Positions 17,902 to 28,304 are shown, counted from the stretch's first letter. The stretch: 64,000 nucleotides of DNA from Paraburkholderia sprentiae WSM5005 (GCF_001865575.2 NZ_CP017561.2:2480001-2544000); one strand, 5' to 3'. Notes: generated by a model from the sequence alone, not told the origin. A program made the numbers and translations.

Positions 17902-19551
17902 GTGCAGGGCCAATTCGAACAACATCGGCGGGCCGCGCGCCGCCGCTCCATCATCAGCACAACGAGACAACTTTTCCTGCTCAGTTGCGCGGCGGCATGT
18001 TTGACTGCCTGCGCGACCAGGCCGCCAGCCACCGCGTTCGACCGCGCGGTCACGCACGCGCTGCCCGCCACCGCCGCTACGCCGCTGCGCGAGGCGCTCG
18101 CGCCGCTCGAGGCGAAGCATCCACGGCAGTCGGCTTTTCGCGTCCTGCCGAACGGCACGGACGCGCTGCAGTTGCGCATCGCGCTTGCGCGCGCGGCGAC
18201 CAAAACCCTCGACATGCAGTACTACATTGCCAACGAGGACACCACCGGCAAGCTGCTACTCGGCGCCGCGCTGTACGCGGCCGATCACGGCGTACGCGTG
18301 CGCATGCTGGTCGACGATCTGAACTTCAAGGACATCGACCGCATCATGGCGGGGCTGAACACGCACGAGAACATCGAGATTCGCGTGTTCAACCCGTTCG
18401 GCAGCGCGCAGGAAGGCATGTTCGAGCGCACCACGAACCTGTTCACACAGATCGACCACTTCACGCGCCGCATGCACAACAAGGCGATGATCGTGGACAA
18501 CCAGCTCGCGATCGTCGGCGGGCGTAATCTGGGCGACGAGTACTTCAGCGCGAGCGAAACGCTGCAGTTCCGCGACCTCGACGTGCTCGCGGCAGGCCCG
18601 ATCGTCGCCGACGTCTCCGCGAGTTTCGACGACTACTGGAACAGTGACCTCGCCTATCCGCTGCGCGCGCTGAACAAGCAGCAATTCGACCGTAAAGAAC
18701 TCGACCAGACCCGCGACGACCTGCGCCACCACTGGCGCACCAACGCCGATCCCTACAACGCCAAACCGCTGAACGCGACGCCGCTCGCCGCGCAGATCAC
18801 GAGCGGGCAGCTCGGCCTCACGTGGGCGAGCGCGGAATTCAAGGCCGATCTGCCGGAGAAGATCGCGCATCCGTCGCCGGACTATGTGAGCCCGCCGCTC
18901 GCGCGGCTGCGCGAACTGATGCGCGACGCGCACCACGACTTCCTGATCGTGTCGCCCTACTTCGTGCCGCACGCCTCGGGCGTGCAGGCAGCCAGCGAGC
19001 TCACGCATCGCGGCATCCGCATCGCCGTGCTGACCAACTCGCTCGCGGCCACCGACGCGGTCGCCGTGCAGGCCGGCTACAGCCCGTTCCGTGTGCCGCT
19101 GCTCAAGGCAGGCGTCGAGCTGTACGAATTGAGGCCGTATCAGGACACGCCGAACGTGGCGCTGGTCGGCTCGCAGTCGCGCGCGAGCCTGCACGCGAAA
19201 GCTTACGTGATCGACCACCAGATTCTCGTGATCGGCTCGATGAACCTCGACCCGCGCTCGGCCAATCTGAACACCGAGCTCGCACTCGTGATCCACAGCC
19301 CCGAACTCGCCAAGCAGGTCGCTCGCATTTTCGAGCGCGCCACCCAGCCCGATCACAGCTACCACGTGACGCTCGCCGACTCGACCCAGCTGGCTTACTT
19401 GCGCTCGATCGGCGCGCCGCTGTCACCGCTGGTGTGGACCGACGTCGAGAACGGCCAGATACGCACCTACATTTTCGATCCGCAGGCCGGTTTTTACCGG
19501 AATGCGCTAACCGGTCTATTCTCCTTATTGCCGGTCAACTCGGAACTTTGA
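17902..19551 (+). CDS. phospholipase D-type lipoprotein (ClsC/YmdC-like)
   Basis: 549 residues from a GTG start preceded by AAGGGGAAA. A lipobox LTAC (about residues 33-36) after a hydrophobic stretch suggests a lipoprotein. Two HKD motifs are present: HNKAMIVDNQLAIVGGRN near residue 192 and HAKAYVIDHQILVIGSMN near residue 431, each with the trailing Gly-Ser/Gly-Gly-Asn residues of active phospholipase D enzymes. The closest functional model is ClsC, which makes cardiolipin from phosphatidylglycerol and phosphatidylethanolamine with a partner protein; no YmdB is present here. It ends 15 bases before fumC on the same strand. Confidence 0.88.
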   Translation: MQGQFEQHRRAARRRSIISTTRQLFLLSCAAACLTACATRPPATAFDRAVTHALPATAATPLREALAPLEAKHPRQSAFRVLPNGTDALQLRIALARAATKTLDMQYYIANEDTTGKLLLGAALYAADHGVRVRMLVDDLNFKDIDRIMAGLNTHENIEIRVFNPFGSAQEGMFERTTNLFTQIDHFTRRMHNKAMIVDNQLAIVGGRNLGDEYFSASETLQFRDLDVLAAGPIVADVSASFDDYWNSDLAYPLRALNKQQFDRKELDQTRDDLRHHWRTNADPYNAKPLNATPLAAQITSGQLGLTWASAEFKADLPEKIAHPSPDYVSPPLARLRELMRDAHHDFLIVSPYFVPHASGVQAASELTHRGIRIAVLTNSLAATDAVAVQAGYSPFRVPLLKAGVELYELRPYQDTPNVALVGSQSRASLHAKAYVIDHQILVIGSMNLDPRSANLNTELALVIHSPELAKQVARIFERATQPDHSYHVTLADSTQLAYLRSIGAPLSPLVWTDVENGQIRTYIFDPQAGFYRNALTGLFSLLPVNSEL

Positions 19552-19566
19552 GAAGCGGAGTCAACC

Positions 19567-20964
19567 ATGACTGAAGACGTACGGATGGAGCGCGACACGT
19601 TCGGCGAAATCGCAGTGCCGAACGCCCGTCTGTGGGGCGCACAGACGCAGCGCTCGCTGCAGAACTTCAAGATTTCGACCGAGAAGCAGTCGCCCGAACT
19701 GATCACCGCGCTGGCTGTGATCAAGCGCGCGGCGGCCGAAGTCAACCTCGGCCTCGGCGTGCTCGACGAGCAGAAGGCCCGCGCGATCATGCAGGCGGCC
19801 GACGAGATCATCGACGGCAAGCATCCCGGCGAATTTCCGCTCGCGGTCTGGCAGACCGGCTCGGGCACGCAGACCAACATGAACCTGAACGAGGTGATCG
19901 CGAACCGCGCGAGCGAGCTGCTCGGCGGCGAGCGCGGCGAAGCGCGCAAGGTGCATCCGAACGACGACGTGAATCGCGGGCAGTCGTCGAACGACGTATT
20001 TCCGACCGCGATGCACGTGGCCGCCGCGCAGGCCATCGTCAAGCATCTGCTGCCGGCGCTGAAGACGTTGCGCGATACGCTCGACGGCAAGGCGAAAGCG
20101 TTCGCCGACGTCGTCAAGATCGGCCGCACGCATCTGCAGGACGCGACGCCGCTCACGCTCGGCCAGGAGTTCTCCGGCTATGTCGCGCAACTCGAGCAAG
20201 GCATCCGGCACGTCGAGTCGACGTTGCCGCATCTGTACGAGCTTGCGCAGGGCGGCACCGCGGTCGGCACGGGACTGAACGCGCATCCGAAGTTCGCCGA
20301 CAGCGTCGCCGCCGCGATCGGCAAGCTGACGGGTCTGCCGTTCGTGTCGGCGCCCAACAAGTTCGAGGTGATGGCCGCCGCCGACGCGCTGGTGTTCGCG
20401 CACGGCGCGCTCAAAACGGTGGCCGCGAGCCTGAACAAGATCGCCAACGATATTCGCTGGCTCGCGAGCGGTCCGCGCTGCGGTCTGGGCGAGCTGTCGA
20501 TTCCCGAAAACGAGCCGGGCAGCTCGATCATGCCGGGCAAGGTCAATCCGACCCAGGCCGAAGCGCTGACGATGCTGTGCGCGCAGGTGTTCGGCAATGA
20601 CGTCGCGGTGAACATCGGTGGCGCAAGCGGCAACTTCGAACTGAACGTGTTCCGTCCGATGATCGCGCACAACGTGCTGCAGTCGGTGCGCCTGCTCGCC
20701 GATGGTGCGCATAGCTTTAACGAGAACTGCGCGGTCGGCATCGAGGCGAATCACGCGCGCATCGATAGTTTGCTCAACGAATCGCTGATGCTGGTGACGG
20801 CGCTCAATCCGCACATCGGCTACGACAAGGCCGCGCAGATCGCGAAAAAAGCGCACAAGGAAGGCACGACGCTGAAGGCGTCGGCGCTGGCGCTCGGCTA
20901 TGTCACCGAGCAGCAGTTCGACGAGTGGGTGCAACCGAAGGATATGGTCGGGCGCACCACGTGA
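19567..20964 (+). CDS. fumC: class II fumarate hydratase
   Basis: 465 residues, the usual length for the iron-independent fumarase of the TCA cycle. It shows the superfamily signature [11 protein letters not shown] (near residue 318) with the mobile catalytic-serine loop, [14 protein letters not shown] near residue 98 and [14 protein letters not shown] near residue 140. The homotetramer converts fumarate to malate in the cytoplasm. The start ATG follows AAGCGGAGTCAACC. The previous gene ends 15 bases upstream, so some co-transcription is possible. Confidence 0.97.
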   Translation: MTEDVRMERDTFGEIAVPNARLWGAQTQRSLQNFKISTEKQSPELITALAVIKRAAAEVNLGLGVLDEQKARAIMQAADEIIDGKHPGEFPLAVWQTGSGTQTNMNLNEVIANRASELLGGERGEARKVHPNDDVNRGQSSNDVFPTAMHVAAAQAIVKHLLPALKTLRDTLDGKAKAFADVVKIGRTHLQDATPLTLGQEFSGYVAQLEQGIRHVESTLPHLYELAQGGTAVGTGLNAHPKFADSVAAAIGKLTGLPFVSAPNKFEVMAAADALVFAHGALKTVAASLNKIANDIRWLASGPRCGLGELSIPENEPGSSIMPGKVNPTQAEALTMLCAQVFGNDVAVNIGGASGNFELNVFRPMIAHNVLQSVRLLADGAHSFNENCAVGIEANHARIDSLLNESLMLVTALNPHIGYDKAAQIAKKAHKEGTTLKASALALGYVTEQQFDEWVQPKDMVGRTT

Positions 20965-21066
20965 CGAGGCGCGAGGCGGCGCGACAAATGGTGCGCAAAG
21001 GGGCGCGCCAACGGGGCGCGCAAACGGGCCGCACAAAGGGCCGTGCCGTTCGCGCCCGTGGCAGGC

Positions 21067-21573
21067 TTAAATCTTTCCCTGCGCGACTTCTTCCGGCTTC
21101 AGCTCGACGATCGCGTCGAGCGCTTCCTTCACGTCCATTGCGTATCTGGCGAGGCGTTTCTGTTCCTCCGTCTGCGGCACGAAGGCGGGCACCGGCACCG
21201 GATGGCCGTTCTCGTTGACGGCGACCATCACGACGAGACAGTCGGTGGTCTGCAGCAGCTCGCCGCCCTTCGGATCGCCTGCGTACACCGACACGTGGAT
21301 GTGCATGCTGGTGCGGCCGGTCGCGACGATGCGCGCGCGCAGCTCAACCAGATTGCCGACAAGGATCGGCCGGCGAAAACGGATATTGCCGACGCTGACC
21401 GTCACGCAATAGCGCCCCGACCACACCGCTGCGCATGCGTAGGCGGTTTCGTCGATCCACTTCATCAGCGCGCCGCCGTGCACCTTGCCGCCGAAGTTGA
21501 CCGAGGTCGGCTCGGCGAGAAAGCGGAAGGTGGTTTCCGAACGGTCCAGCGGTGCTGCGGCAACAGTGCTCAT
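21067..21573 (-). CDS. acyl-CoA thioesterase (YciA/cytosolic hotdog type)
   Basis: 168 residues with a single hotdog domain. Conserved features are NFGGKVHGGALMKWIDETAY near residue 25 (the thioesterase loop with the catalytic Asp/Glu pair), VSVGNIRFRRPILVGNLVEL near residue 60 and SMHIHVSVY near residue 90. The pattern matches the hexameric YciA/BACH group, which hydrolyses a range of acyl-CoAs. Start ATG at 21573 is preceded by GGAG on the minus strand. It converges on fumC. Confidence 0.9.
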   Translation of the reverse strand: MSTVAAAPLDRSETTFRFLAEPTSVNFGGKVHGGALMKWIDETAYACAAVWSGRYCVTVSVGNIRFRRPILVGNLVELRARIVATGRTSMHIHVSVYAGDPKGGELLQTTDCLVVMVAVNENGHPVPVPAFVPQTEEQKRLARYAMDVKEALDAIVELKPEEVAQGKI

Positions 21574-21692
21574 CTTGACTCCGGTCAATCGGACGCATTG
21601 AAAGGAGGCGATTATACGAGCGCAATATTGCGCACGCCGTCGATTGGGAGACGCGGCGCGCGGCGCGCCGATGGGCCGGCCGACGCTCGGGC

Positions 21693-21833
21693 CTAGTTGT
21701 GGACGCTGATCCCTTCGTCGATGATGCCGTACATGTTGATGCTGCCGCTGCCGGCCGAGCCCGAGCCGGCTCCGCCCCCCGCGCAGGCGCTCAATAGCAG
21801 GACCGCCGCGACGACGGCCAGAAGAGTTTTCAT
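21693..21833 (-). CDS. 46-residue lipoprotein with porin-like tail
   Basis: A 46-residue lipoprotein: a Lys-containing start, a hydrophobic core and the lipobox LSAC (Cys at residue 17). A Gly/Ser/Ala linker (AGGGAGSGSAGSGS) follows, and the C-terminus is SINMYGIIDEGISVHN. The last segment resembles the first beta strand of Burkholderia-type trimeric porins (the family pattern S-V-T-L-Y-G-x-I-D-x-G). It would be anchored in the inner face of the outer membrane. Function unknown; GC3 pattern and signal sequence support a real gene despite its size. Confidence 0.68.
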   Translation of the reverse strand: MKTLLAVVAAVLLLSACAGGGAGSGSAGSGSINMYGIIDEGISVHN

Positions 21834-22041
21834 CACATCGAATTCCTGCACGAACAGGCTTCGATTCTAGCCTGGCGGCACGAGACAACGCGCGGGCCCG
21901 GGCCGGCACGAAACACCGCCGCATTCATTGTTCACGCCAGGCTGAAACGTCGAATCCCTGATGCGCGTAGAGTGGGAATCGCAGTGGACCGCTCTGCCAT
22001 TCGGCCGCACTGCCCTTCGCCGCCCATTCAGGAGACGCGTC

Positions 22042-22755
22042 ATGACGGCCCCCCTTGCAGACGACCAGAACCACTTCCCCGGCCTGAGCCGGATCGGCGC
22101 ACTGCTCGCCGACCCCGGCCGCGCCGCGATGCTGTGGGCGCTGATGGACGGCAGCGCCCGCCCCGCCGGCGAACTGACGATGATCGCGGGGTTGTCGCCC
22201 TCGGCGGCGAGCGCCCACCTCGGACGGCTCACCGACGGCGGGCTGCTCGCGCTCGAAGTACGCGGCCGGCATCGCTATTTCCGGATCGCGTCGCCGGACA
22301 TCGCCGCATCGATCGAAGCGCTCGCGACCGTTGCCCAGGTGAGCGCGCCGCAGCGCGCCGTGCCGCGTCCGGCCCGCACCGTGCCGCTCGAGATGCGCTA
22401 CGCGCGCACTTGCTACGACCACATGGCCGGTGAGCTGTCGGTGCGGCTGTTCGAGCGCATGCTCGAGCGCGGGCTGCTGACGCAAAACGGCGCATCGCTC
22501 GAAGCGACCGCGCAGGGCGCCGCCCGCTTCGCCGACTGGGGCATCGACGTTGCCGCGCAGCAGACCCGGCGGCGGCGCTTCGCATGTACATGCCTCGACT
22601 GGAGCATGCGCCGGCCGCATCTGGGCGGCGCGCTCGGCGCGGCGCTGCTCGACGCGTGGTCGTCGCAGGGCTGGGTTGAGCGGACCTTGCGGCCGCGCGT
22701 GCTGCGCGTGACGCCGGCCGGCCAGCAGCATTTCGATGCGTTTCTGGCCGGCTAG
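22042..22755 (+). CDS. ArsR-type winged-helix transcriptional regulator
   Basis: 237 residues. The N-terminal 90 residues form an ArsR-like winged helix: RIGALLADPGRAAMLWALMDGSARPAGELTMIAGLSPSAASAHLGRLTDGGLL with the wing RGRHRYFRIASPDIA. An additional C-terminal region (about residues 110-235) contains CYDHMAGELSVRLFERM and CLDWSMRRPHLGG, a second wing-like half seen in longer members of this group. No metal-binding Cys pair in the ArsR position is obvious. The ATG at 22042 has AGGAG about eight bases upstream. Target genes are not evident nearby. Confidence 0.85.
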   Translation: MTAPLADDQNHFPGLSRIGALLADPGRAAMLWALMDGSARPAGELTMIAGLSPSAASAHLGRLTDGGLLALEVRGRHRYFRIASPDIAASIEALATVAQVSAPQRAVPRPARTVPLEMRYARTCYDHMAGELSVRLFERMLERGLLTQNGASLEATAQGAARFADWGIDVAAQQTRRRRFACTCLDWSMRRPHLGGALGAALLDAWSSQGWVERTLRPRVLRVTPAGQQHFDAFLAG

Positions 22756-22916
22756 ACGGTGGCGCCATCCGCGGCGCGGCGCGGCGAGACCCGACGCGAG
22801 ACCTTTTGTTACACGCCCGCGAATCCACCTTACAAATGAGCGGGCTTTGAAACATAAGCGGCAAGTACAGTGACTGAATGGACCCGGCCAATTGCCACGT
22901 CCGCCGGAGATCAGTC

Positions 22917-25478
22917 ATGACACACGCCAGGCAGCCCATGCAGCAAGCCGGAATGAAAGGCCGGACGAGCGGCTATACGCTGATCGCGGCCGCCGTCGTT
23001 GCGCTCGCCGCGCAAACCGCCCAAGCGCAGCAAGCGCCACTCGCGCCGCAAACCGCGGCGGCCGTCGCGCCGGCTGGCAATCAGCCGGGCGGCGATCCGT
23101 CGGGCGGCGACCCGCCGGGGCGCATCGCGCGTCTGAACTACACGGCCGGCGCCGTGACCACCGAGCCCGCCGGCGCGACCGACTGGTCGTACGCGCAGAT
23201 CAACCGGCCGCTGACGACCGGCGACCAGCTGTGGAACGACCAGAACGCACGCTCCGAGCTCCACATCGGCTCGACCGCGGTGCGCCTCGGTCAAAACACG
23301 AGCCTCGACGTGCTCGATCTCGACGACACGACCGCGCAACTGAAAATCGCGCAAGGCACGCTGTCGACGCGCGTGCGCGAACTCGCGCCCGGAACCTCGT
23401 ATGAAATCGACACGCCGAACCTGGCGCTCGGTGTGAACGGTCCCGGCGACTACCGCGTCGATGTCGCGCCGGACGGCAGCAGCACGACCGTCACCGTGCG
23501 CAGCGGCGGCGCGATCGCGTACGGCGACGGCGGCCAGGTGCCGGTCGCGGCGGGTCAGCAGATCCGCTTTGCCGGCACCAGCCTGCAGCAGCTCGCCGAC
23601 AACCGTGCGCCCGCGCCCGACGAGCTCGATCAATGGGCCGCGAGCCGCGACGCTACCGAAGACCGCTCGCTGTCGGCGCGCTACGTGTCGCGCGACGTCC
23701 CTGGCTATCAGGACCTTGATGCCAACGGCACATGGCGCGAAACGCCGCAGTACGGTGAAGTATGGGTGCCGAGCGCGACGCCGGCCGGCTGGGCGCCGTA
23801 TCGCGACGGCCACTGGGTCTGGCAGGCGCCGTGGGGCTGGACCTGGGTCGACGACGAACCCTGGGGCTTCGCGCCGTACCACTACGGCCGTTGGGCCGAG
23901 GTCGACGGTGCGTGGGCCTGGGTACCCGGTTCGCTCGATGCGGACACAGCGCCGGCCTATGCGCCGGCGTTGGTCGCGTTCGTCGGTGATGACGAGGGCG
24001 GCGTCGACTGGGGCGTGAATCTGGCGGTCGGCGGAGTCGTCGCGGCAGGCGTCGCGTGGTTTCCGCTCGGGCCGGGCGAGCGGTGGCATCCGCATTGGCG
24101 CGATCACGACCGCTGGAGCGCCCGATACTACGACCGCGTCAATCGCACGACGATCGTCAACGAATACCACCGCAACCCGAGCATCCACAACACTTACGTC
24201 AACTATCGCGTGCCGGGCGGTGTGACTGCCGTGCCGGCGACCGCGTTCGTGCACGGTCAGCCGGTCAGTCGCTTCTCTCATCACGTCGATCCCGCGCAGT
24301 GGCGCAACGCGCGAATCAACCCCGGCGCACCGGGGATCGCGCCGGTGCGTGAGAGCTTCGGGTCGGATCTGCGGCGGGCGAATTATCGGCCGCCGGCGAG
24401 CGTGGTCGCACGGCCGGTCGTCGCGACGCGCAACCCCGTCATGCCGCCTGCCTATCACGATGAACTCGCGCAGCGCTTCGCGCAAAGCGGCGGTCGGGTG
24501 CCCGGCGCCGGCCAGCCGGTCGTGCGCACCTCGGTGCCCGCGCATATGACGGGCGCACCGGGCGCACTGACGGTGGCGAACGTGCGAGTCGTACGGTCGC
24601 ATGTGCCGGGACGTCCGCCGGGAATGGCGGCGGGTGCACCCGCTTCGCCGGACGCGGCTGGCAGCAACGCGCCACGTGGCGTCGAGCAAGCCGGCCAGCG
24701 GCCCGGCGAAATAGGCGCCGCCGGGCCGCATGGCGCAGCGCCGCAAGCGCGTCCGGGCATGCCGCCGCAGATGGGCGGCAACGCGCATCCGCCGCAGCCT
24801 GGCGAGAGCGCTCGCACGGGCCTGGGCCATCCGTCGAACGGTGTGCCGCGGCCGCCGCAGGCAGGTGGCATCGATCCAGCCAACGCCGCGTACGCAGGGC
24901 AGCACGGTGCGCCGCAGGAATGGGGCGCGGTCGGCAGGCCGCAGCCGACATGGACGCAGCCACATACGCCGATGGCGCAACAGGCACCGCGCATGGAGCA
25001 GTCCGGCGGACCGCAACAGCCGAGGTTCGCGCCGCAGTCCGGTGTGCCGCATCCGCCGGGAAATCCGGCCGCGCAGCAACAGGCGCGTGGGCCCCAGGGA
25101 TCTCCATCGTCGATGCAACGCGCGCCGCGCGCCGAGCCGCCGCAACAACCGCGTATCGAATCGCGTCCGATGCCGATGCCGCAAGCTCGGCCCGAGCCGC
25201 AGTTCCAGCAGGCGCAGCAACCGCGTGTCGAACCGCGTCCGATGCCAATGCCGCAAGCCCGGCCCGGGCCGCAGTTCCAGCAGGCGCAGCAACCGCGTGT
25301 CGAACCGCGTCCGCAAATGCAACCACCCCGGCCGGAACCGCGTCCCCAGATGCAGATGCCGCAGCCGCGCCCCGAACCGCGGCCCCAGCAAGTGCAGCAG
25401 CCGCGTGCGCAGCCGCAACCGCAACACGCCGAGCAGCACCAAGGCGGCGGCAATCGCGACGAGCATCACAAGAGCTGA
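22917..25478 (+). CDS. exported FecR-domain, Trp-rich (DUF6600-type) protein with Pro/Gln-rich tail
   Basis: 853 residues from ATG at 22917. A signal peptide ends near TAQAQ (residue 38). A FecR-type domain follows at about residues 70-205 (GDQLWNDQNARSELHIG, TPNLALGVNGPGDYRVDV). A tryptophan-rich repeat region at about 265-350 carries WAPYRDGHWVWQAPWGW and WGFAPYHYGRW, typical of DUF6600 proteins. The C-terminal half is Pro/Gln/Arg-rich, low complexity and contains a 24-residue tandem repeat. In this group the protein is exported; the role is unknown, with envelope or polysaccharide binding a guess. It is monocistronic. Confidence 0.85.
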   Translation: MTHARQPMQQAGMKGRTSGYTLIAAAVVALAAQTAQAQQAPLAPQTAAAVAPAGNQPGGDPSGGDPPGRIARLNYTAGAVTTEPAGATDWSYAQINRPLTTGDQLWNDQNARSELHIGSTAVRLGQNTSLDVLDLDDTTAQLKIAQGTLSTRVRELAPGTSYEIDTPNLALGVNGPGDYRVDVAPDGSSTTVTVRSGGAIAYGDGGQVPVAAGQQIRFAGTSLQQLADNRAPAPDELDQWAASRDATEDRSLSARYVSRDVPGYQDLDANGTWRETPQYGEVWVPSATPAGWAPYRDGHWVWQAPWGWTWVDDEPWGFAPYHYGRWAEVDGAWAWVPGSLDADTAPAYAPALVAFVGDDEGGVDWGVNLAVGGVVAAGVAWFPLGPGERWHPHWRDHDRWSARYYDRVNRTTIVNEYHRNPSIHNTYVNYRVPGGVTAVPATAFVHGQPVSRFSHHVDPAQWRNARINPGAPGIAPVRESFGSDLRRANYRPPASVVARPVVATRNPVMPPAYHDELAQRFAQSGGRVPGAGQPVVRTSVPAHMTGAPGALTVANVRVVRSHVPGRPPGMAAGAPASPDAAGSNAPRGVEQAGQRPGEIGAAGPHGAAPQARPGMPPQMGGNAHPPQPGESARTGLGHPSNGVPRPPQAGGIDPANAAYAGQHGAPQEWGAVGRPQPTWTQPHTPMAQQAPRMEQSGGPQQPRFAPQSGVPHPPGNPAAQQQARGPQGSPSSMQRAPRAEPPQQPRIESRPMPMPQARPEPQFQQAQQPRVEPRPMPMPQARPGPQFQQAQQPRVEPRPQMQPPRPEPRPQMQMPQPRPEPRPQQVQQPRAQPQPQHAEQHQGGGNRDEHHKS
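25143..25312 (+). repeat. 72-bp tandem repeat in the FecR-domain gene
   Basis: Copies start at 25143, 25215 and 25287 (period 72 bases, 24 codons), giving two full units and a partial third. The encoded unit begins QQPRVEPRP and ends in QFQQA. Only a few substitutions separate the copies, so they are recent and prone to length change. Confidence 0.85.
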
Positions 25479-25503
25479 GCTGCGCGCCTGCCGTCGCGAC
25501 ATC

Positions 25504-25538
25504 AAAAAAGCCCCGCGATGCAAACCATCGCGGGGCTT
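25504..25538 (-). terminator. terminator of thyA (shared with the FecR gene)
   Basis: A 12-base perfect stem AGCCCCGCGATG/CATCGCGGGGCT with a CAAAC loop. Read on the minus strand it is followed by six T residues, so it should stop thyA transcripts efficiently. On the plus strand only a weak T-tract follows. Confidence 0.88.
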
Positions 25539-25585
25539 CACTTAATTCGACGGGCACGAGCGCTACCGCCCCGCTTCTACCGACG

Positions 25586-26557
25586 TCAAATCGCCATCGG
25601 CGCCGTCAGCGGTTCGTGATGCCGATAGCCGATCAGCGAGAAATCCGCCGGCTCGATCTTTTCGAGCCACTCCGGCTCGTACACGCCGGTCATCGCATAG
25701 TCGGGCACGCGATCCGCAATCGCGAGCCGCGGACTCTCGTACGGCTCGCGCTTGAGCTGCTGGTGCAGCATGTCGAGCTGATTCTCGTAAATATGCGCAT
25801 CGCCGATGAAATAGCTGAACCAGCGCGGCGTATAGCCCGTCAGCCGTCCGACCAGATGCAGCAGCGCGGCCCCCTCGGTCAGATTGAACGGCGTGCCGAG
25901 CCCCACGTCGTTGCTGCGGATATACAGACACAGCGAAATTTCGCGGCGCGTGACGTTCGGTAGGAACTGGTACAACAGATGGCAGGCCGGCAGCGCGATC
26001 TGGTCGAGCACGGCCGGATTCCAGGCATGGAAAAGAATCCGGCGATCGGCCGGATTCTGCATGATCGTGTCGAGACACTGGCGCAGCTGGTCGATCGCCT
26101 TGTAAAGCAGTACCTTCGAGCGGCCTGCTTCATCGAACTGCGTGATCACGCGAAAACCGCGCGCCTGCGCGTCGGCGAGCTGTGCGCTCGCGCCGGCGTC
26201 GAGTACCTTGTAGGCCGGCCACTTGCGCCATTGCACGCCGTAGACATCACCGAGATCATCCGGGCCCTCGCGATACGGATTGGCGAGCCACTGCGCGTTC
26301 TGATTCGCGTTCCCGTCCCACACCTTGCAGCCGAGTTCGCGGAAATCGGCGGCGCTGCGCGAAGCACGCAGAAACCCGACCAGCTCGCCGATTGCCGACT
26401 TGAATGCGAGCTTCTTCGTCGTGACCGCGGGAAATCCCTGCTGCAGATCAAAGCGCAGCATCGCGCCGGGCATGCTGATGGTGCGGATGCCGGTGCGGTT
26501 TTCCTGCCACGTGCCGGTGTCGAGAATCGTGCGGACCAGGTCCAGGTATTGTTTCAT
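25586..26557 (-). CDS. thyA: thymidylate synthase
   Basis: 323 residues, about 60 more than the E. coli enzyme because of an extra segment after the small domain, as in Lactobacillus-type ThyA. It has the folate/dUMP landmarks [20 protein letters not shown] near the N-terminus, [12 protein letters not shown] near residue 105, the catalytic Cys in PACHLLYQF near residue 193 and [12 protein letters not shown] near residue 218. It methylates dUMP to dTMP with methylene-tetrahydrofolate, producing dihydrofolate that FolA (here 10 kb away, opposite strand) recycles. Confidence 0.97.
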   Translation of the reverse strand: MKQYLDLVRTILDTGTWQENRTGIRTISMPGAMLRFDLQQGFPAVTTKKLAFKSAIGELVGFLRASRSAADFRELGCKVWDGNANQNAQWLANPYREGPDDLGDVYGVQWRKWPAYKVLDAGASAQLADAQARGFRVITQFDEAGRSKVLLYKAIDQLRQCLDTIMQNPADRRILFHAWNPAVLDQIALPACHLLYQFLPNVTRREISLCLYIRSNDVGLGTPFNLTEGAALLHLVGRLTGYTPRWFSYFIGDAHIYENQLDMLHQQLKREPYESPRLAIADRVPDYAMTGVYEPEWLEKIEPADFSLIGYRHHEPLTAPMAI

Positions 26558-26829
26558 GCAGTTTCCTTCGACGCGGCGCGAAGCGAATCAGGCGCGCTCA
26601 CGGAATTGAGCAAACCTTGATTCTAACAAGCGCCACCGGACGACGCCGGGGCACGGCGCGCCGCATGGGGAAAATATCAAGGGGGGTTTAGACGGAAAGG
26701 AAAAGACCGCGGACACGAAAAATACGAGCGGCCAATACACCCGCGCGACAGCGCTTCGACGCGTCGCTTGCCACGTGGTGGCGCTGCGCCGGGTATGAGA
26801 GTCGCCAACCTCGCCGGCCGCCCGCCGCC

Positions 26830-28224
26830 TTACAAGTGCTGCACCGACGCCGGCAATTCGCGGTGCGGCGCCGACATCGGCTCGCCTTCCATATGACGCA
26901 TGCCGTGCGAGCACAGCAGCCGGTACAGCGTCACCCGCGAGATACCCAGTTCCTGCGCCGCGTCTCCGAGCCGCCCGCGATGCCGCAGCAACGCAAGCTC
27001 GATCGCCTGACGTTCGGCCGCTTCGCGCGCCTGCGCGAGCGACACCGGCACGATCTCGACATATTCGGCCAGTTCGAGGTCGCGCGCGGTGATCGCGCGC
27101 CCCTCCGACATGACGATCGCGCGCCGCACCCGGTTGATCAGCTCGCGCACGTTGCCCGGCCAGCCGTAGTTATGGAGCGCGGCGATCGCATCGGGCGCGA
27201 AGCCGCGCAGCCGACGGCTCGCATCCTTCTTGAAACGTTCGAGCATGTGCCGCGCGAGCAGCTCGATGTCCTTGCCGCGCGCGCGCAGCGGCGGCTCGTC
27301 GATCTGCAGCACGCAGAGGCGGTGATACAGGTCAGAACGGAAGCGCCCCTCGATCATCGCCGCGGTCATGTCCACGTGGGTGGCCGAAATGATCCGCACG
27401 TCGACGTCGATCGCGGTATGCCCGCCGAGCCGCTCGACCTTGCGCTCCTGCAGGAACCGCAACAGGCTCGCCTGACTCTCTAGCGGCAGATCGCCGATTT
27501 CGTCGAGAAACAAGGTACCGCCGTTGGCCGCCTCGACCCGGCCGATCTTGCGCTGGTTCGCGCCGGTGAACGCACCGCGCTCGTAGCCGAACAGTTCCGA
27601 TTGCAGCAGATGCGGCGGAATCGCGCCGCAATTGATCGGCACGAACGGCGCGTTGCGCCGCGCCGAGCGTTCGTGAATGGCAACCGCCGTCAGCTCCTTG
27701 CCGGTGCCCGATTCGCCGGAGATGAACACCGGCGCGTCGGTCATCGCGACCTTGCGGATGGAACGGAACAGCGCAAGCATCGCGTCGCACGAGCCGACCA
27801 TCTCGCCCTCGGCGCCCTGCGAGCCGTCGTTCGACGCGGTTTCGCTCAACGAGATCATGCCGTATGCATGACCGACAGAATCGACGATACGGTCGCCCGA
27901 ATAGGGCACCGTCACGTAATCGAAACAGTAGTCGCGCACCAGCCGGCGCAAAGCGGCGTCTTGCAGCTGGCCAGGCGTGGTGGCGGCGACCCAGCCGACG
28001 TTCGGCATCGTCAAACAGGACTCAAAGGCGGCGATTTCGTGCGGCTGGAAATCACTGGACAGATCGAGCAGGCCTCCAGCAGCCGAGCCGGTGCGCACTG
28101 CCCGGCGCGCATCGCGCGCCGATCCCACGACTTCGACATGCCAGCCGCGCTGCAGAAAACGCGTATTCAGTTCCGCGCTGGGGTCGCGCGAAACGTAAAT
28201 CAGTTGCCGCGTTGCGGGTTCCAT
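26830..28224 (-). CDS. sigma-54 activator with VpsR-like N-terminal domain (copy 1)
   Basis: 464 residues. The N-terminal 125 residues resemble a receiver-like domain, with Asp54 in GLLDLSS at the phospho-acceptor position and CFDYV near 100. The AAA+ domain follows: Walker A GESGTGKE (170-177), the sigma-54 contact loop GAFTGA (217-222) and Walker [11 protein letters not shown] (236-245). A Fis-type helix-turn-helix is at the C-terminus ([19 protein letters not shown]). The layout resembles VpsR and BerB, which bind c-di-GMP and control biofilm matrix genes; ligand binding here is inference. It is divergent from the amyloid operon and highly similar to the activator gene at 35158. Confidence 0.93.
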   Translation of the reverse strand: MEPATRQLIYVSRDPSAELNTRFLQRGWHVEVVGSARDARRAVRTGSAAGGLLDLSSDFQPHEIAAFESCLTMPNVGWVAATTPGQLQDAALRRLVRDYCFDYVTVPYSGDRIVDSVGHAYGMISLSETASNDGSQGAEGEMVGSCDAMLALFRSIRKVAMTDAPVFISGESGTGKELTAVAIHERSARRNAPFVPINCGAIPPHLLQSELFGYERGAFTGANQRKIGRVEAANGGTLFLDEIGDLPLESQASLLRFLQERKVERLGGHTAIDVDVRIISATHVDMTAAMIEGRFRSDLYHRLCVLQIDEPPLRARGKDIELLARHMLERFKKDASRRLRGFAPDAIAALHNYGWPGNVRELINRVRRAIVMSEGRAITARDLELAEYVEIVPVSLAQAREAAERQAIELALLRHRGRLGDAAQELGISRVTLYRLLCSHGMRHMEGEPMSAPHRELPASVQHL

Positions 28225-28304
28225 TATTCAGATCCTCTCGTCAACGAACGTTTAGGACGACGCATGCACCTGAAACTGCGGTTCAGACACGCTGACTCGT
28301 TCGG

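Noticed and set aside
20970..21066. Short degenerate repeats of GGGGCGCGC/AAACGGG type after fumC
   Set aside because: Only two or three imperfect units, with no coding or hairpin signal; consistent with GC-rich intergenic drift.
22911..25541. Long minus-strand frame opposite the FecR-domain gene
   Set aside because: Arg-rich composition typical of antisense frames in high-GC DNA; the plus-strand product has a signal peptide and domains.
26558..26829. Possible small gene between thyA and the activator gene
   Set aside because: No frame with a start, ribosome site and plausible composition; treated as intergenic.
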